Shown here: one piece after another, positions 21,079-34,026 of the stretch
Position numbering within the stretch: position 1 is the first letter of the stretch
Layout of the letters: every line of letters starts with the position of its first letter
DNA from: Daldinia sp. FL1419
Taxonomy: Eukaryota; Ascomycota; Sordariomycetes; Xylariales; Hypoxylaceae
Assembly (NCBI GenBank): GCA_025201765.1
Contig: MU623524.1
Location: 1 to 53,435, forward strand
Direction of reading: 5' to 3'
Length of the DNA stretch: 53,435 bases
Program-made: the position numbers and the translations under genes
The notes under the pieces: model-generated
What the model saw: only the letters and a program-made list of their open reading frames with translations
Told to the model about the DNA's origin: nothing
Database searches by the model: none

Positions 21079-24000
21079 ATGGAGGTCTGGGCTCATGCGC
21101 GGTTCCTATTCCCTAGGGATGGTCCTCTAACACCCATTGAAGAACTGCTAGACTTGCTGCGAAACCCCTTTAAACAGACGGTAATTATTTTTTACCCTGC
21201 TTACATACCTCTATGGTAAAGTGTATATCTAACCCAACCTTCTTATAGCTTAAGGATGGTGCTATCTGGTCTGCCTTGGGCACATCGGTAGGATTTACAG
21301 CTTTTATCGCTATCGCTTTCTCGTTCGTTCGACCGTACAACTCCGTCGTCTACGCACCGAAACTCAAACATGCCGATGAGGAGCATGCACCACCTCCGAT
21401 TGGCAAGGGATATCTTGCGTGGATCCCCCCATTATGGAAGACGAGCGAGAAAGACATGATTTCCCACGCCGGTATGGATGCTGCCATATTTATAAGATTT
21501 ACGGCTATGTGCCGAAACATCTTTCTCGTACTTGGCGTTGTTGGATGCGGTATTCTCCTTCCGATCTACTACACTCTCAATAGCGACCAGACAGGGAACC
21601 TGAGATGGTTCATGAGATTGACACCTTCCAACGTTGACGACCAACCTATATGGGCGACTGTGGTAACGGGTTATGCGTTTAATTTCATAATCGTTGGGTT
21701 CCTATGGTGGAATTATAGAGAAGTTTTAAAGCTCAGACGAGTGTATTTTGAGAGTAAAGAATACCAGCAGAGTTTATCTGCCCGGACTCTGATGGTTTGT
21801 CCTCCTTTATCATGTGTCGTTTGCCATTGGAAATACTGCTAACCAATAATAGTTGAACGATATCCCACGGAAGTATGCTAACGACGAAGGTATTGCAAGG
21901 ATTATTGATGATGTTGTCCCGCATGCTTCATTTGCTAGGACAGCCGCTGCTCGCAATGTTAGGGACCTGCCCAATTTAATCCAGCAGCATGACCATACAG
22001 TTCGAAAACTAGAAAAAGTTCTGGCTAAATATCTCAAAGACCCCCAAAATTTACCGGCCGCTCGACCGGTTTGCTACCCTTCCAAGAAGGATCCGTCGTA
22101 TAGCACCTATCCTAAGGGACAAAAAGTTGATGCTATCGAATATCTTACTCAGCGAATAAGGGAGCTCGAGGTGGAAGTGAAGGAGGCTCGAGCCAATATC
22201 GATAAACGCAGTAGTTTGTCTTACGGTTTCGCCAGTTACGACGATATCTCGGAAGCCCACAGCATTGCATACGCCTTGCGCAAGAAGAAGCCCCAGGGTG
22301 CTACGGTTGTCTTGGCTCCGAGACCCAATGACATCATCTGGGATAACATGCCTCTTACCCCGGCGACGCGCAGCTGGAGAAGGATAATAATCAACCTCTG
22401 GATTACCCTATTGACACTTATCTGGGTTGCGCCCAGTGCCATGATTGCTATTTTCTTGGTCAATTTGAGTAATTTAGGGCTGGTCTGGCCTGCCTTTCAG
22501 AATCAGTTATCCGGGAACACTGGATTCTGGTCTATCGTGCAGGGTGTGGCATCTCCGGCCATATTGTCTCTGGTCTATCTCGTGCTTCCTATCATCTTCC
22601 GTCGTCTTTCGATCCGAGCCGGTGACCGCACAAAAACTGGACGCGAGCGACACGTCGTTGGAAAACTTTACGCTTTCTTCGTTTTCAACAACCTAATCGT
22701 CTTCTGCTTCTTCAGCACTATTTGGAATTTAGTTTCGTCTGTTGCCAGTGACCCTCAGAAGGCTTGGGATACGCTATCGAACTTCGGCATAACTCTATTT
22801 ATCTCGCTTTGTGATATCTCTTCGTTCTGGGTCACCTGGCTATTGCAGAGGAACTTGGGTGCCGCCATCGATCTTGCTCAATTGTGGACTTTCATCTACA
22901 GCTTCTTCATGCGCAAGTTTTCGAGCCCTACGCCAAGAGAAATGATCGAACTAACGGCGCCCCCGTCCTTCGATTATGCTAGCTACTACAACTACTTTCT
23001 ATTCTACTCTACTGTGGCCCTAGGTTTTAGCTCTCTCCAGCCCCTAGTTCTTCCAGCTGCGGCACTGTACTTCTCGATTGACGTATGGCTCAAGAAGTAC
23101 TTGTTGCTTTACATCTTCGTTACGAAGAATGAATCCGGTGGAATGTTCTGGCGAGTGTTAGTCAATCGCTTCATTTTCGGCGCCATCCTCTCCAACCTAG
23201 TGGTCTTTTTAACTGCCTGGGTGCACGGTGATGGGCTCCATACGATGGCTTTCGCATCCATTCCATTACCATTTATCATGATAATCTTCAAGATCTACTG
23301 CGCTCGAACATTCGACGATAAGATACATTTCTACTCAACTCGCAACATCCAAAAACACCCTGAAGCAACCATGCAGAAGGATCCTTTACGCTCTGCCGGT
23401 CTTGCTCACCGATTTGGTCATCCTGCTCTCTACAAGCCTCTCATTACACCTATGGTACACGCAAAGGCTCAGAATATTCTGGCTTCTATATACAAAGGAC
23501 GCCTAACAGATGGACGCGAAGCTTATTCTGGAGACACCATGTCCACGTCCGGCTATTCTGATGCGTACGTTATGAACTCGATGAACGCTGGCAAACCCGG
23601 GAAAATGGCCAGTCTACCAGGATTCGAGATAGTACCGGAGTCGAGACTTGACTTTGAGTATTATAAGACCCGCTCCGAATTTGCAGCTGAACATGGAGGT
23701 GGCGATATTTTCGGTCGTTCCAACGATGTTGTGCGCCCGGGTACGCCCGGTAGCATGTTCAACGGGAGTGAGCCGACATCTAGGGCAGGAAGCCCAACGC
23801 TTCCAAGTTTCCCTAGGATGGATAGTCCGAGTCGAGCGCTTTCGCCTGGTTTTGAAGCTGGTATGACCTATCCGAGTGGATACAACCAGCCGATGGGCAA
23901 CCCATATGCCCCTGAACCTGGCATCGGTCGATCGCGCAGTCCACTGTATGCGCACGCGAATGAAAGCGGATCTAATTTGGTAGGAAACGCGGCAGCGATG

Positions 24001-24186
24001 CCAATGGCTCCTCCTGGATCTAGAGATCGTAGTGTAGAGCGACGGGCACCAGGGGGTGTAGGAATGTTAGGGGGCGGACCGCGGGGCTACGGAGGTCTAC
24101 CCCAGGAAGAAGACCTTGGGCCGGCCGACCACGATCCCATGCAATATAATTATTTCCGAGAAGCAAGAGCTCCACGCAGGCATTAG
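21079..24186 (+). CDS. CSC1/OSCA/TMEM63-type stress-gated cation channel
   Basis: Exons 21079-21180, 21249-21794 and 21853-24186 give 993 aa; introns of 68 and 58 nt have CTAAC branch points and phase 0 junctions. Members are osmosensitive or mechanosensitive, calcium-permeable channels or lipid scramblases of the plasma or inner membranes. The order of parts fits the RSN1/PHM7 architecture. An N-terminal TM (SVGFTAFIAIAFSFVRPYNS) precedes the IGKGYLAWIPPLWKTSE linker and two more TMs. The cytosolic region follows, containing LPNLIQQHDHTVRKLEKVL and a coiled segment. Next comes the PNDIIWDNM motif before the core, the multi-TM core (RRIIINLWITLLTLIWVAP, the RNLGAAIDLAQLW region, FYSTVALGFSSLQPLVLPAA), and a cytosolic tail. 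The final 250 residues are Ser/Pro/Gly-rich and disordered, with repeated SRAGSPT-like phosphorylatable motifs. The start ATG encodes MEVWAHARFLFPRDGP. No glycosylation-type signal peptide is visible. Confidence 0.93.
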
Positions 24187-25011
24187 GAGGGGCAATTATC
24201 GGATTTCTCAATGGGAACGATTGGAACTGTATATACATACAACAACTTGGCGCAAGAAAAATAAGGGTTTTGGCTATAGAGGCTTTTTTTCGGTCCGGCG
24301 ACTTGGATGCGGCGTTTCTGGGCGAAGAAGTTTAGCCCTCAATGACGATCTACGACAACAACGTTGAGTTATAGGCTATAATAGAAAGAGATGCATGATG
24401 ACGACTCGATTTTTTTTCTATGCTTTTTTTTTTCTCTTCATTTGGATTGATGGGACCCGGGTTTCATTTATATTTGTTGATGGCTGACTCGGCTTATAAT
24501 TTGCGAAGTAGGAAGAACAGCGACGTACCTTGAAGGTCGTCTGAATTATAGGAGGTACATGCAGGTGCGCCTCCTATGTAATGTCTCGTCGTCTCGGAAC
24601 ATGGCAGAATTAGTTAGGTACCTTAGCTACCTCTCAAACGATGCAGGTACAAGTCAACTACAGGTTAAACTTAATTTTTAAGACAGGTACCTACTACCTG
24701 CCCACTTGAGGTTTTTCCTTTTTTACGGTTTCCCAGTGCTCATCTGCAGCTACTTAATCCGTTACCTTCTATTGTAATAGGTATTGCAGGGCGATTTACA
24801 GGCTTGGTTGTCGACAAGTCCTTCCTCGGAACCCCGCAGGCAGCAGAGCCCGAGCCTTATCGTAGGTACCCTCAAGCGTCTGACCTATGAACGAGATTCG
24901 TTAACTCAACTCTTCCATATTCAAATTCTAACGTCTTTTTCGCTTATGTTTAAAAGCGCTTACTTTGTTCCTTACCTACTTTCGGTTGCGAATACGACGT
25001 TTTGATTGAAC
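24187..25011. other. Intergenic spacer
   Basis: No gene is seen. It begins with the channel 3' region, including T-rich runs at 24411-24433, and ends with the leader of the BTB gene. TAGGTACCT-type motifs recur at about 24615 and 24686. Confidence 0.6.
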
Positions 25012-26049
25012 ATGGAGCGCATTCCGTATGAAATGTAAGTCAAGACGCCAACTCGATCGTCGCACCGTGTTTGTTATAGGTGATAACTCACAGTATTTCT
25101 TAGTATTGCGGCTTCCAAGCCATTCCGATTCCTGGTAGGGACGGAAAAGAAGGAGTTTTTCATGCACTCCGAGCTAGTGGCACGCATATCTAAACCTCTA
25201 CGAACTCTAGTTGAAGGGGAGTGGAAGGAGGGCAAGGAGAAATCTGCGGAATGGTCTGATGTTGATGAGGGAACTTTCGTCCGATTTTGCGAGTTTGCAT
25301 ACTCGGGAGACTATATGGCTGCAGAACCCTTCGATGATACGGCTACGCCCTTAAAAGATCAAGGAGGTATGAGACTAGATCTTCTCTACCCTACATGAAT
25401 GAATATGCTTACAAGAATAGGAGTTAGAGTCACACCTTTCGAGCCGCAACTGGAAGGGTTGGATGGGTCAACGAGAATATTTTCCATACCACAGCCACAA
25501 CCTGTATTTCCGTCTGACCCCTGGGATGCAGCTGCCTCGGATTATGCTGCGAAGAAGAAAAAGAAGGCCTACAAAGGCTGGGACTCATCGCCACCAACGG
25601 CGTCGTTGACCAAGAAGGACGTTATGTGGCGTGAATTCCAGGAGGGAGTTAATGACGAACCCGATAGGGGACTGAAGGAAACAGAAAATACAAGTCCATC
25701 GAAAAACTATTCTGAAGTTCTTCTCTCGCACGCCCGTCTATACGCTTTCGCAGATTGCTACGATATCCAGCCACTACTGGAGCTTAGCCTCCGCAAGCTA
25801 CACCGAACCCTGAACGTGTTCAATCTTCACAAGGGAGCAAGAGTGGTTGACGTAGCCCAGCTTATCGATTACTCGTACAAGAACACGGCGAACAAAGGGG
25901 GTAACCAAGACAAGCTAAGAAGCATGCTCGCGACATATATGGCTTGCAAGATTGAGGACATGTGGTCGAATCTCTACTTTCAAGATATTCTGGAGTCGCC
26001 GGATGTGTCAAAGGCCATCATCGGACAGCTACTAAAGAGAGTCAGCTAG
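25012..26049 (+). CDS. BTB/POZ domain protein
   Basis: Exons 25012-25034, 25104-25366 and 25421-26049 give 304 aa (introns 69 and 54 nt; donors GTAAGT and GTATGA; both acceptors TAG). The N-terminal half is a fungal-type BTB fold: KPFRFLVGTEKKEFFMHSELVARISKPL, then LVEGEWKEGK, then VDEGTFVRFCEFAYSGDY. BTB proteins dimerise and often act as adaptors for Cullin-3 ubiquitin ligases. The middle is a charged linker with a KKKKKA run. The C-terminal part is helical (LSHARLYAFADCYDIQPLLELSLRKLHRTL), the usual BACK-like extension of this group, and ends in ...IIGQLLKRVS. The second junction restores a GGA codon. No MATH, kelch or ankyrin repeats are visible. Function and partner are unknown. Confidence 0.9.
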
Positions 26050-27272
26050 GTGCATAGATTGAGCGATCTATGGACTGATGTTTTTCTCATCTGGGTACTA
26101 TCATGTTCTACTGTGAGCACCTACGTAGCTATCGGAAATGTGGCTGGATGTGGATAATTCATGTGTGTACCTTGGTAGGCATCTATCTACATGTAATGGA
26201 TGTAGGCAGCTTTCACTATAGGTACCTTCTTCGATCGAATTGTTAGGTAGGTACCTTAAAGCAACATAAACGACCTTTAATAGCTCGCAAGACCCCCAAT
26301 ATTATAAAATCACTCGGAAACTTCGTTCTACATCATACTAAGGTCCTGCTAGCCCTCCTGATCCGCTGATTTAGATAGAGGGACGCCTGTAGCCTATAGC
26401 GTGCTGTACGACTAGAATCGTGTTGGGATGGTATTTGGTTCTGCGTCGCCTATGATGCATGAATCTCCGTAGGGTGGGCGTTTTTCGGGACTGGCCACTA
26501 GGTAACTGATACTTACACGTATTATACCTATCTGACCTACATATGTATCTCTGTATGGAGCCCACTAACGTACGATGTGACTAACTCCATCGGTGCGGTC
26601 TTCCAGTATATGTGCCTACGTTTTGAATCCCATAAAAGTCGACAAGCCATTCAAGATTCCCTAGAGTGGGGAAGAGTTCAAACCCATAAAAAGATCAAGG
26701 CTGGAGTGACCGGATGGTGTAGGAATGAAGTGTCACGCCTAGAGGAGCTTATCAAGTCTCCCGTGAACCAGCTCTTCATAAACGAAGCTATCAAGATATC
26801 TGGATTCCTCCCAGGAGGGGCATCTTAGGAACTGCCTCGTGATATTCACTCTTGAGCAAGGTGACAATTTAGGATATACCTTATTTGCGAGTCCTGATAT
26901 CCCTTATCACAAATAAAAAAGAATCCAGATTCGTCTGAGTGCCATTTCACAGTCGTGTTTAAGGCACACTGAAAGCCTGTTCCATTGTGGTTAAGCGAAA
27001 GCCCGCCAAACATGGCGGTCATGAATCTTTTTTATTAGTTATAGATTTATATGTATGTGGTGTCGTATCTAGACTATTATCATTAACATATAGCAACAAG
27101 TAAGGTTGTCGCCATCTATATTAGCATTATCATATCTCCCATATTCTAATCGCCGATATTATTATACTATGATGTACCATCATTCGTGGAATCCATTACT
27201 TCGAAGCCGGGCCGGCCGATCCTCAGCGACTCTGCTTCTTATGCAGACGATCTTCGGTGGTGTGTTGGTAAA
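26050..27272. other. Intergenic region with a possible coding relic
   Basis: This spacer lies between the convergent BTB and MFS genes. It contains TAGGTACC motifs (26220-26255) and an 83-codon open frame described separately. Otherwise nothing is supportable. Confidence 0.5.
26577..26828 (+). pseudogene. Possible coding fragment
   Basis: The frame stays open upstream of 26577 without an ATG and runs to a TAG at 26828. It encodes an evenly amphipathic, helical stretch (LEWGRVQTHKKIKAGVTGWC, then RLEELIKSPVNQLFINEAIK) ending in FLPGGAS. This looks more like protein sequence than chance, but lacks a start. It may be a terminal exon of an unrecognised gene or a relic. I recognise no family. Confidence 0.3.
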
Positions 27273-29093
27273 TCATGCTTCGAACTGCTGTCGTCCACGT
27301 TCCGTTCTTTGAAGGCTCAACTCTTCCGTCAATAACGATGTCAGGAGCCCGAGACCGGAGAAACCGATCATCGCGTAGAAAACACCGCGCATGGCTGATA
27401 GGTACGCTTGTAGTACAGGTACTATAACATCTTCCGGAAGATTTACGGTTCGCATTATTGGAATGAAAGCGATGGCATTGTGCGGATCGTTAAGAAGGTT
27501 TAGAGAATCCGGTAATTCCCCGAGCGCTACAATCGCAGATCCAAAGGTGCTGTTGAATATTGTCGAACCGATAGCAAGTCCGACTAGACCGCCCAAACAT
27601 CGGAATGTTAGCAACAGGGCGATTGCATGGCCAGTATCATCGACGCTCGATACGCTTGCCTGCATGGGTAGATGCAGAAGACGCAACAGGGCACCAACTC
27701 CGGCACCCCATATGATAGGGATACCGTAACGCATGCCAGCCGACGAGTATGGGTCTAATAAAATGAGCAGACCAGTACCCAGAATCACCAATACCCAAGC
27801 CAGCCAAATTCTCCTCTGATAACCCATCCCAGCCTTTCCGATCGCAATTACTGAAGCAATAGCACCAAGAACACTGGTAACACTAGTAGGAAGTAACGAC
27901 ACCGCAGCTCCGATCCGGGTGTCGCGCATCACGGCTTGGTAGGCTAGTGGGATGTATTGCAGAAGTGTATATAACGTCATGCCGTGGATAAAAGCACCGC
28001 ACAATGTTGCTGCCGCGGTTCGGGAGCGGAATATTCGAAGAGGGACAACCGGGGCCTCGGGTTTTGTTTCGTAAAAGGCGAAAAGAGCTATAACCGCGGC
28101 ACCCAAGAGTAGAGGTACGAGTGTTTGATACGAGTTCCATGGGTAAAGGGCATCGGCCCAACTCAGGGGTAGTACAAACACGGTGCATCCGACTGTAAGT
28201 AGCAGCATGCCATTCCAATCGAGGCGCTTCAGTTTGGCATCGAACGACGAACCAAGTGATCGAAGTCGAAGGAAGAAGGCTAATAAGGGAAAGGAAACGC
28301 CCAAAAGCGGTAAGTTGATCCAACCAATCCACCGCCAAGTAACGAAGTCACTGAAAAGCGCACCCACGGTTGGCCCAAGGATACTACCAATGGCAATAGG
28401 CAAAGCCATGATTCCAAGGTATAGAGGTCTCTCTTTCAACGTGGTCATATCGGAAACGATGATCTCACCGAGAACATCGAGACCACCGCCGCCCAGGCCC
28501 TGGACGACTCTGCCGGCGATGACGGCAGCCATATTTTTGGCGAGGGAAAAGGAGAGAGAACCGGCGGTAAAGAGTAGGAAGGCTACATAGAGAGGAGGTT
28601 TCCGGCCAAAAACGTCGGAAATGCTCGCAAATAGGGGTAAACTAACAACGAGGCCGAGATAATAGGCGATTCCGGCCCAAAAAGATTCCAAAGTGCTGCC
28701 ATGGAGTTCTTGCGCGATGCCCTAGGACGAGATCAATACGGCTATCCCCAATCTGACTCTTGTGAAGCCGGTTGAGCAATTGACTATAGGGGGAAAGAGA
28801 AAGGGGGTAAACCAATTACTTACGGGAATGGCTACTGCGAGTGTAGTCGCATCTAGAGAAAACAGGAAGACGAGGATATTGATAGCCAAGAAGGAGAGAT
28901 AGAATCCCACGGGCTTCTTCTGCGCTGCGCCATCGTCTGCCGCCTCCGCGTCGGTGTCAGTGCCGACCTCAACTGCTTCGGGCTGGTCGATCTCGGCAGA
29001 CCGATTCTCTGGTTTGTCCGTGCTGGTTCCCGAGGTTTTGGGTTCGGTCGTAAAGGACTCCCTTACGCCGGGTTCTGCACCAGTGTGTGTCAT
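27273..29093 (-). CDS. MFS transporter, drug:H+ antiporter-2 (14-TM) type
   Basis: Exons 29093-28824 and 28721-27273 give 572 aa, joined by a 102-nt intron (donor GTAAGT, acceptor CCTAG, phase 0: AIP then GIAQELHG). The N-terminal 60 residues are acidic, Ser/Thr-rich and cytosolic. TM1 follows (YLSFLAINILVFLFSLDATTLAVAIP). Motif A (DVFGRKPPLYVAF) lies between TM2 and TM3, then GRVVQGLGGGGLDVLGEIIVSDM in TM4. The later MRDTRIGAAVSLLPT and loop GMRYGIPIIWGAG segments fit the fungal multidrug and mycotoxin efflux group of the DHA2 family. About fourteen hydrophobic stretches are present. The likely role is proton-driven export of a small molecule at the plasma membrane; the substrate cannot be read from sequence. 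No biosynthetic genes flank it, so a toxin-cluster role is not supported. Confidence 0.92.
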
Positions 29094-31867
29094 TATTAAT
29101 TATCTATATGGCCTCCTTGATGTTTGCTTGTTCAAGACAATCCATACGGAGGGATATAAATGTAGGTGCGTAAGCAGCCGACTTAGACTAAGGGAAAATT
29201 GCCAGTTGACGGATTGAATTTTCACGACCTGGAAGTCGTATGATGAGGATATTAAATCGCGATTATTTATTATGCCAAGATAAACATATCTTATTATCCA
29301 AACAAGCCGAGGAGAACGAGGCTTCAAAAAAAAAGTTCACAAAAGTGAAAGGTTGGTTATGGATTTGAGATCCCATAGGCGGCCTCTAAAATCTCACTGG
29401 ACATTGGAATTGAACCGTTGGAGCGGAAAAAATAAGGTTAGCTCAGGTACCTGAATCCATAAAATACCCCTTGAAAAAGAGGGATTGGCCAATCGTGGTC
29501 AACAAAGGCCTGAAACAATGGGTCTGCCGACATCCGAAGTGGTAGTTTACTTGATTCTATACTGGACCCTCAGCCCTATGTAGCACTACTGGTATTGTAC
29601 CGGCACCTTTAGCGAAATTGCATAGTTGGTGGAATTGTTCAGTGACCGGATAGTTTTATGCTTCCGTTCAAAGTCTAGACTTTGCGAGCTAAGCTTATCA
29701 AATCCTAAGTGTCTTTACCAATATTTGAGTTGAAAGTCAATATAATTATTCTAGTTTAACTCATTCAGTTCTTATTATATCTTACAGAAGTTGATTATTA
29801 CTTTCCAACTCTATAAGACACTACCTATAGAGTTGAATGGAAAGGTGTAACTAACCAAGCCTTACAAAGACTTCATTGGCCACCAATATTTCTAATTCAA
29901 TAAGTGCCAATCTTCACTTCAGCATAGATCACGATTTAGCTCTTCTAAGTAAGGACTTATCCTTGTTCTTTCTGAATGAGAAAACCACTCAAGCGAAGAG
30001 ATGATCGTCCAATTTGACTAGGAGGTAGTTAGAAGGTAGAACTTTAGGCAGCAAGATTTTAGAAATACCACAACCCTTGCTATCAGATGGACCCACCAGA
30101 AATTACACAGGTAGGTAACCCGCTAACGGATCCAAGTCCCTACTCGAATCGACGATACCAATTGTGCAGCACGACAGGATGCACATTTTTGTTTAACTTA
30201 GACAAAAAAAAATCCCACTTACTAGGCGTCTTATCCCACACTATATCAGCAAATTGAGTACGCATACCTCGGTACCGAGTACCAATTCGGCTTCCGCGTC
30301 ATACAAGCGGGTTCTTGCATCCGGCTCCGCCGTTAGCTTGATAAAAGGTACACGTCCATTAGGTAGATGTAACAGAAAGAAGCATGCTTCTATTTATTTA
30401 CAAGACGTCGCGTCCAAGTAAACCTGCTAAAACTCTGTCCAAGTTACATCGATACAACTATTTCCTGTCTTCAACAGGTATTTAGAGATAAAAAGCGAAA
30501 TCATGTATTGCCGTAGATCTACTGTACAACTTCGGTTGTTGTCGGGCTGGCTTGCCCCTATTACCCCTTTTTGACGTTGTTATCCCCTAAGCCCTAATTG
30601 AAATAGTTATCAAACCTCCCGGTATACCCTATGGCTCCAGAGTAAATCTGAAGTAAATGGATCATAGAGCAGTGCCACAGTATTTATTTATGAGGTAGTC
30701 GGGTTATATTATACTTCATAAGATGTAGAAGGTAAGGAAGCTCCTTTGGTAAACCATGTCCTAGGCTTGATCACATATTATTACTATCACGTAATATTTA
30801 GTAAGGTATTAAACCTAGACAAATTTATTAATGACGAATGTAAAACGCTCATCGATGCTTTCCTCGTACTGATTCCAATTTAGATGTAACAGTAAGAAAC
30901 GGTAAATAGACACGTAGACTATAATCTCTGTGGAATATGTCAGGTACCTACCGGTGCACCTAACTAGGGCCTCATTCTCCCAGGGGTATGAGCAAGTTGA
31001 GATGCAACGACGTCGCCTAGCACATTCACAATCTGGGTCTAGCGCTATCAGGAGTAGGACCCTGGTAGGATGGGCTACCTCCGAGGTAAAATTATATTCA
31101 CCCTCGCAGAGGGTTGCGCGGTAATCTAAGTACACATTTACGGTTACGATTTTAGATGCCTTACGCACGGAGTAGAGAACTTGTTCTGTATGTAAGGCTT
31201 ATAATTCCATAGCCAGTTAAGAGTTCTCTGTGAAACGAACAACTTCGTTGTCCCGCGAGGAACCTATCTACAACTATGGCTAAGGGCAGCTACATATAGA
31301 ACAAGTCCTTTGTTTTATATGTAGCACAGGCTAGAACCCTGACACCTCCGTACGCTATATTTCGTTAGTTTCTCTAGGGTTAAAACAGAACAGGCAACGA
31401 GAAGTTGAAATTCCTGCTATTTGATTGCTTACATATGCTTCTTCATGAGAATGATATAGGGAACGACACGAGAAGACTGTCCACCGGTGTGAGATAGAGC
31501 AAATAGTCTACCGGTGCAGCTGTGGATACGTCCGCCCCCGAAAGGACAATTGCCTTTGTCATTTGGCAACTTGTCAGAGGCCATATAGTTGTGTGGAATA
31601 TTCTTGCGAGTACGGTAAATCTTGCGAAGAGAAACACGAGCACGTATACCATGTGCGTCATTGCTATTCGAATTATTAACGCGATACCTGGGTAGGTGTG
31701 TTCAAGAGGCAATGGAACAGAGCCCTGTGTTTGGCAGCAGGTATAGTACATAAAATATTTCATCGATAGGTTCCTATGGGTATCTAGGCACCTACTTACC
31801 TAGGTAATAACTAATACTACTATCTAAGAGGCGGATATAGGAATACCTTGATCCAATAATCTAGTAG
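29094..31867. other. Gene-poor intergenic region (2.8 kb)
   Basis: Between two minus-strand genes I see no coding gene, RNA or transposon. Open frames are short and lack motifs. TAGGTACC-type motifs occur at about 30108 and 30951. Base composition is moderate and does not show the RIP-like AT blocks found elsewhere. Confidence 0.55.
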
Positions 31868-32833
31868 TTAAACTGCATCTTTACCCGTACCTTCTTTCTT
31901 CCCTGGGCGCATATATTCCAATATGTATCTCATACCATCATTGCAGGGACTCGGAGGACCTCTGAAATAAACGTCGTCAACGAATATCTCAATCACGAGA
32001 CCAACATTTGAATTATCAAGCCGCTGTCCCAAGGAATCCTCCAACTCCGTACCGTAAATAAGCGATTCAATAGTAGAGGTAACTTTCTGCATCGGAGTAA
32101 GGTATTCCTGCGGATACGCATCCCATAGCTCATTTGGTAGTAAATTTGTTCGCACTGACCCAGGACAGATGGCGTAAGTCCTTATAGCATCCTCTTCGTA
32201 GAACAAAGGGGCAATTGAGCGCACAAAATTCACCATACCCGCTTTGGAGGCCGCGTAAAAAGGAGTGATAGATTGAGGATACTATACATATATGAGGTAC
32301 AAGTATTATCATAAACGCCTTGTCACAAAACTTACTATGCCAGCAATGCTCGATGTTATGACGAGAACGCAATCCTTGTCGTCGTTGACGCTTGCCCTAA
32401 AGTAATGCTGAGCCAGATAACTTGTCTTGATTACCCCCTTTAGATTGACGTCGATAGATATATCTTCTGGCTCCGGAGGAGGTGAAGATAAGTTGTGCCT
32501 CTCGAAGAATGTCCCCTTTTCCATGACGCCGGCATTCGCGAAAACGAAGTCGAGACGACCTTCAGCCTCGAAGACGGTATGGAACGCAGACGATAATGAA
32601 TCCCAGGAAGCAACGTCAACTTTGTGAAAAGTGAGGTTACTAGATAGCCTGGACTCTAAGATAGGTTCGTCGTTTACGTCGAGGTCGAAGGCATGTACTC
32701 GCCAACGCTTTCGAGATAAGGATTTAGCAAGAGCCAATCCTAATCCTGATGCGCCACCAGTTATGATGGCTACTTTGGAATTTAGCATCACATATATAAT
32801 GAGCGGCGAAGGATGATTTTTGGGTATGGACAT
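31868..32833 (-). CDS. Short-chain dehydrogenase/reductase
   Basis: Exons 32833-32336 and 32281-31868, with a 54-nt intron (GTAAGT, ATAG, phase 0), give 303 aa from the first ATG. A second in-frame ATG at 32788 begins MLNSKVAIITGG and is the more typical SDR start, 288 aa. Classical SDR features are present: TGGASGLG cofactor loop, FDLD at the end of strand 2 (Asp favouring NAD), VDVAS, FANAG, catalytic Ser in VLVITSSIAGI, and the active site YAASK at 175-179. After it, ICPGSVRTNL matches the family. The closest look is to 15-hydroxyprostaglandin dehydrogenase-like fungal SDRs; substrate unknown. The junction places the Tyr-Lys pair early in exon 2. No other metabolic genes lie next to it. 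Confidence 0.92.
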
Positions 32834-34026
32834 GTAGGAGCAGGAGCAGGAGCAGGATTAGGATTTCTCGGGGCTCTTTGATACCGTCCACTTCGTAAAA
32901 TACCCGCGTTAGGTACGAGGTAATCCCACTTCATCTACATAGGGGTTCCCCCGCACCGGCATTTTGAGCCTTGGTGGGATTTTTTGTGCTCACTACAGCG
33001 GCCCGGCTCTTTAGCTACGCTATGAGCCTTCATGCTGCAAAGCTATCAAAGATCGGCGCCACGAATATTAGTATAATAGAAGAGCGTATCGTGGTTGGTG
33101 TCAATATTATTAACACGGAGTTGACGTGTGATATGCTGAAGAGAATATGAAAATTGACAGGTTACTGGAGCTGACACTTGTCAAAAAGCACCTAATTATA
33201 TGGCTTAAGTAGTCTGCCACGTCCCTCGAAGAAATGCGTGGACATATGACAATACTCCGTGTATATGGTGATATATCAGGTTAATAGCGACATCGCAATG
33301 CTTCGCGATTTCTTTAAAACAAATCATATATTATTTTTTTCGGAGCTCGTATCTTACTACAGGGTGTGGGGATGATTTAGTAGTGGTGATCGGACGATGA
33401 CGTTCATGGTATTCCTTACAAGTCGTGAAGAATTAGTGAAGAATTACTCGAATGATAAAAATATGCTAACGGTGTTTTATAAAAAGGTACAAGAGTCCTA
33501 CGGTACGTACTGATTCGAATATTTACATGTTCATTTGTTAGTCCAATGAAATATTAGCAAGTTCGGCGGAAGGAAAATGGATTGGTAGAAAATCGACGCT
33601 AGATTGCCGCACAGAGCCTGCCGCTTTCCCTTTTTAGTAGTTTAGATCCACGTGGGTCCCCACTGCAAGTCGCGACACCAACTTTTAGGTGCAACAGCTC
33701 TCTCCAAGTGATGAGAACATAACAGCTTCCAATTTTCTTCTAGTTCTTGCAAATTTATTTATTTTATTTCAAAAATCCTTTTTTTTTTCTATTTTCACCG
33801 CACATTCATCTTACGTTTATATTGAAGTTACTTTGACCATCATGAAATAATAAATACTTACTCTAATACACTCTTTACCAATCTAATTTTTCTTATCTTA
33901 ATTTTCTATTGCCCGGCCCTAAACTCTTTCCAAGTCGTGCATGTATATACATACCACCTGAAAGATCATGCGCTTCTCTACCTAACTTTCATCTTCGTAC
34001 TATCGTTACTATCTTTACTTGAGATA
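32834..34026. other. Divergent promoter region
   Basis: This spacer separates the divergent SDR and the gene at 34027. A GCTCCT-type short tandem repeat lies at about 32841-32859, just upstream of the SDR. The right third (about 33720-33910) is T-rich, as expected for the leader of the plus-strand gene. No gene is seen. Confidence 0.55.

Noticed and set aside
27273..32833. Secondary-metabolite cluster around the MFS transporter and SDR
   Set aside because: There is no synthase, synthetase, terpene cyclase or pathway regulator nearby, and 2.8 kb of empty DNA separates the two genes.
33937..34026. N-terminal extension of the large single-TM protein
   Set aside because: The 30 extra codons fall in a T-rich leader, and the ATG at 34027 begins a more typical sequence.
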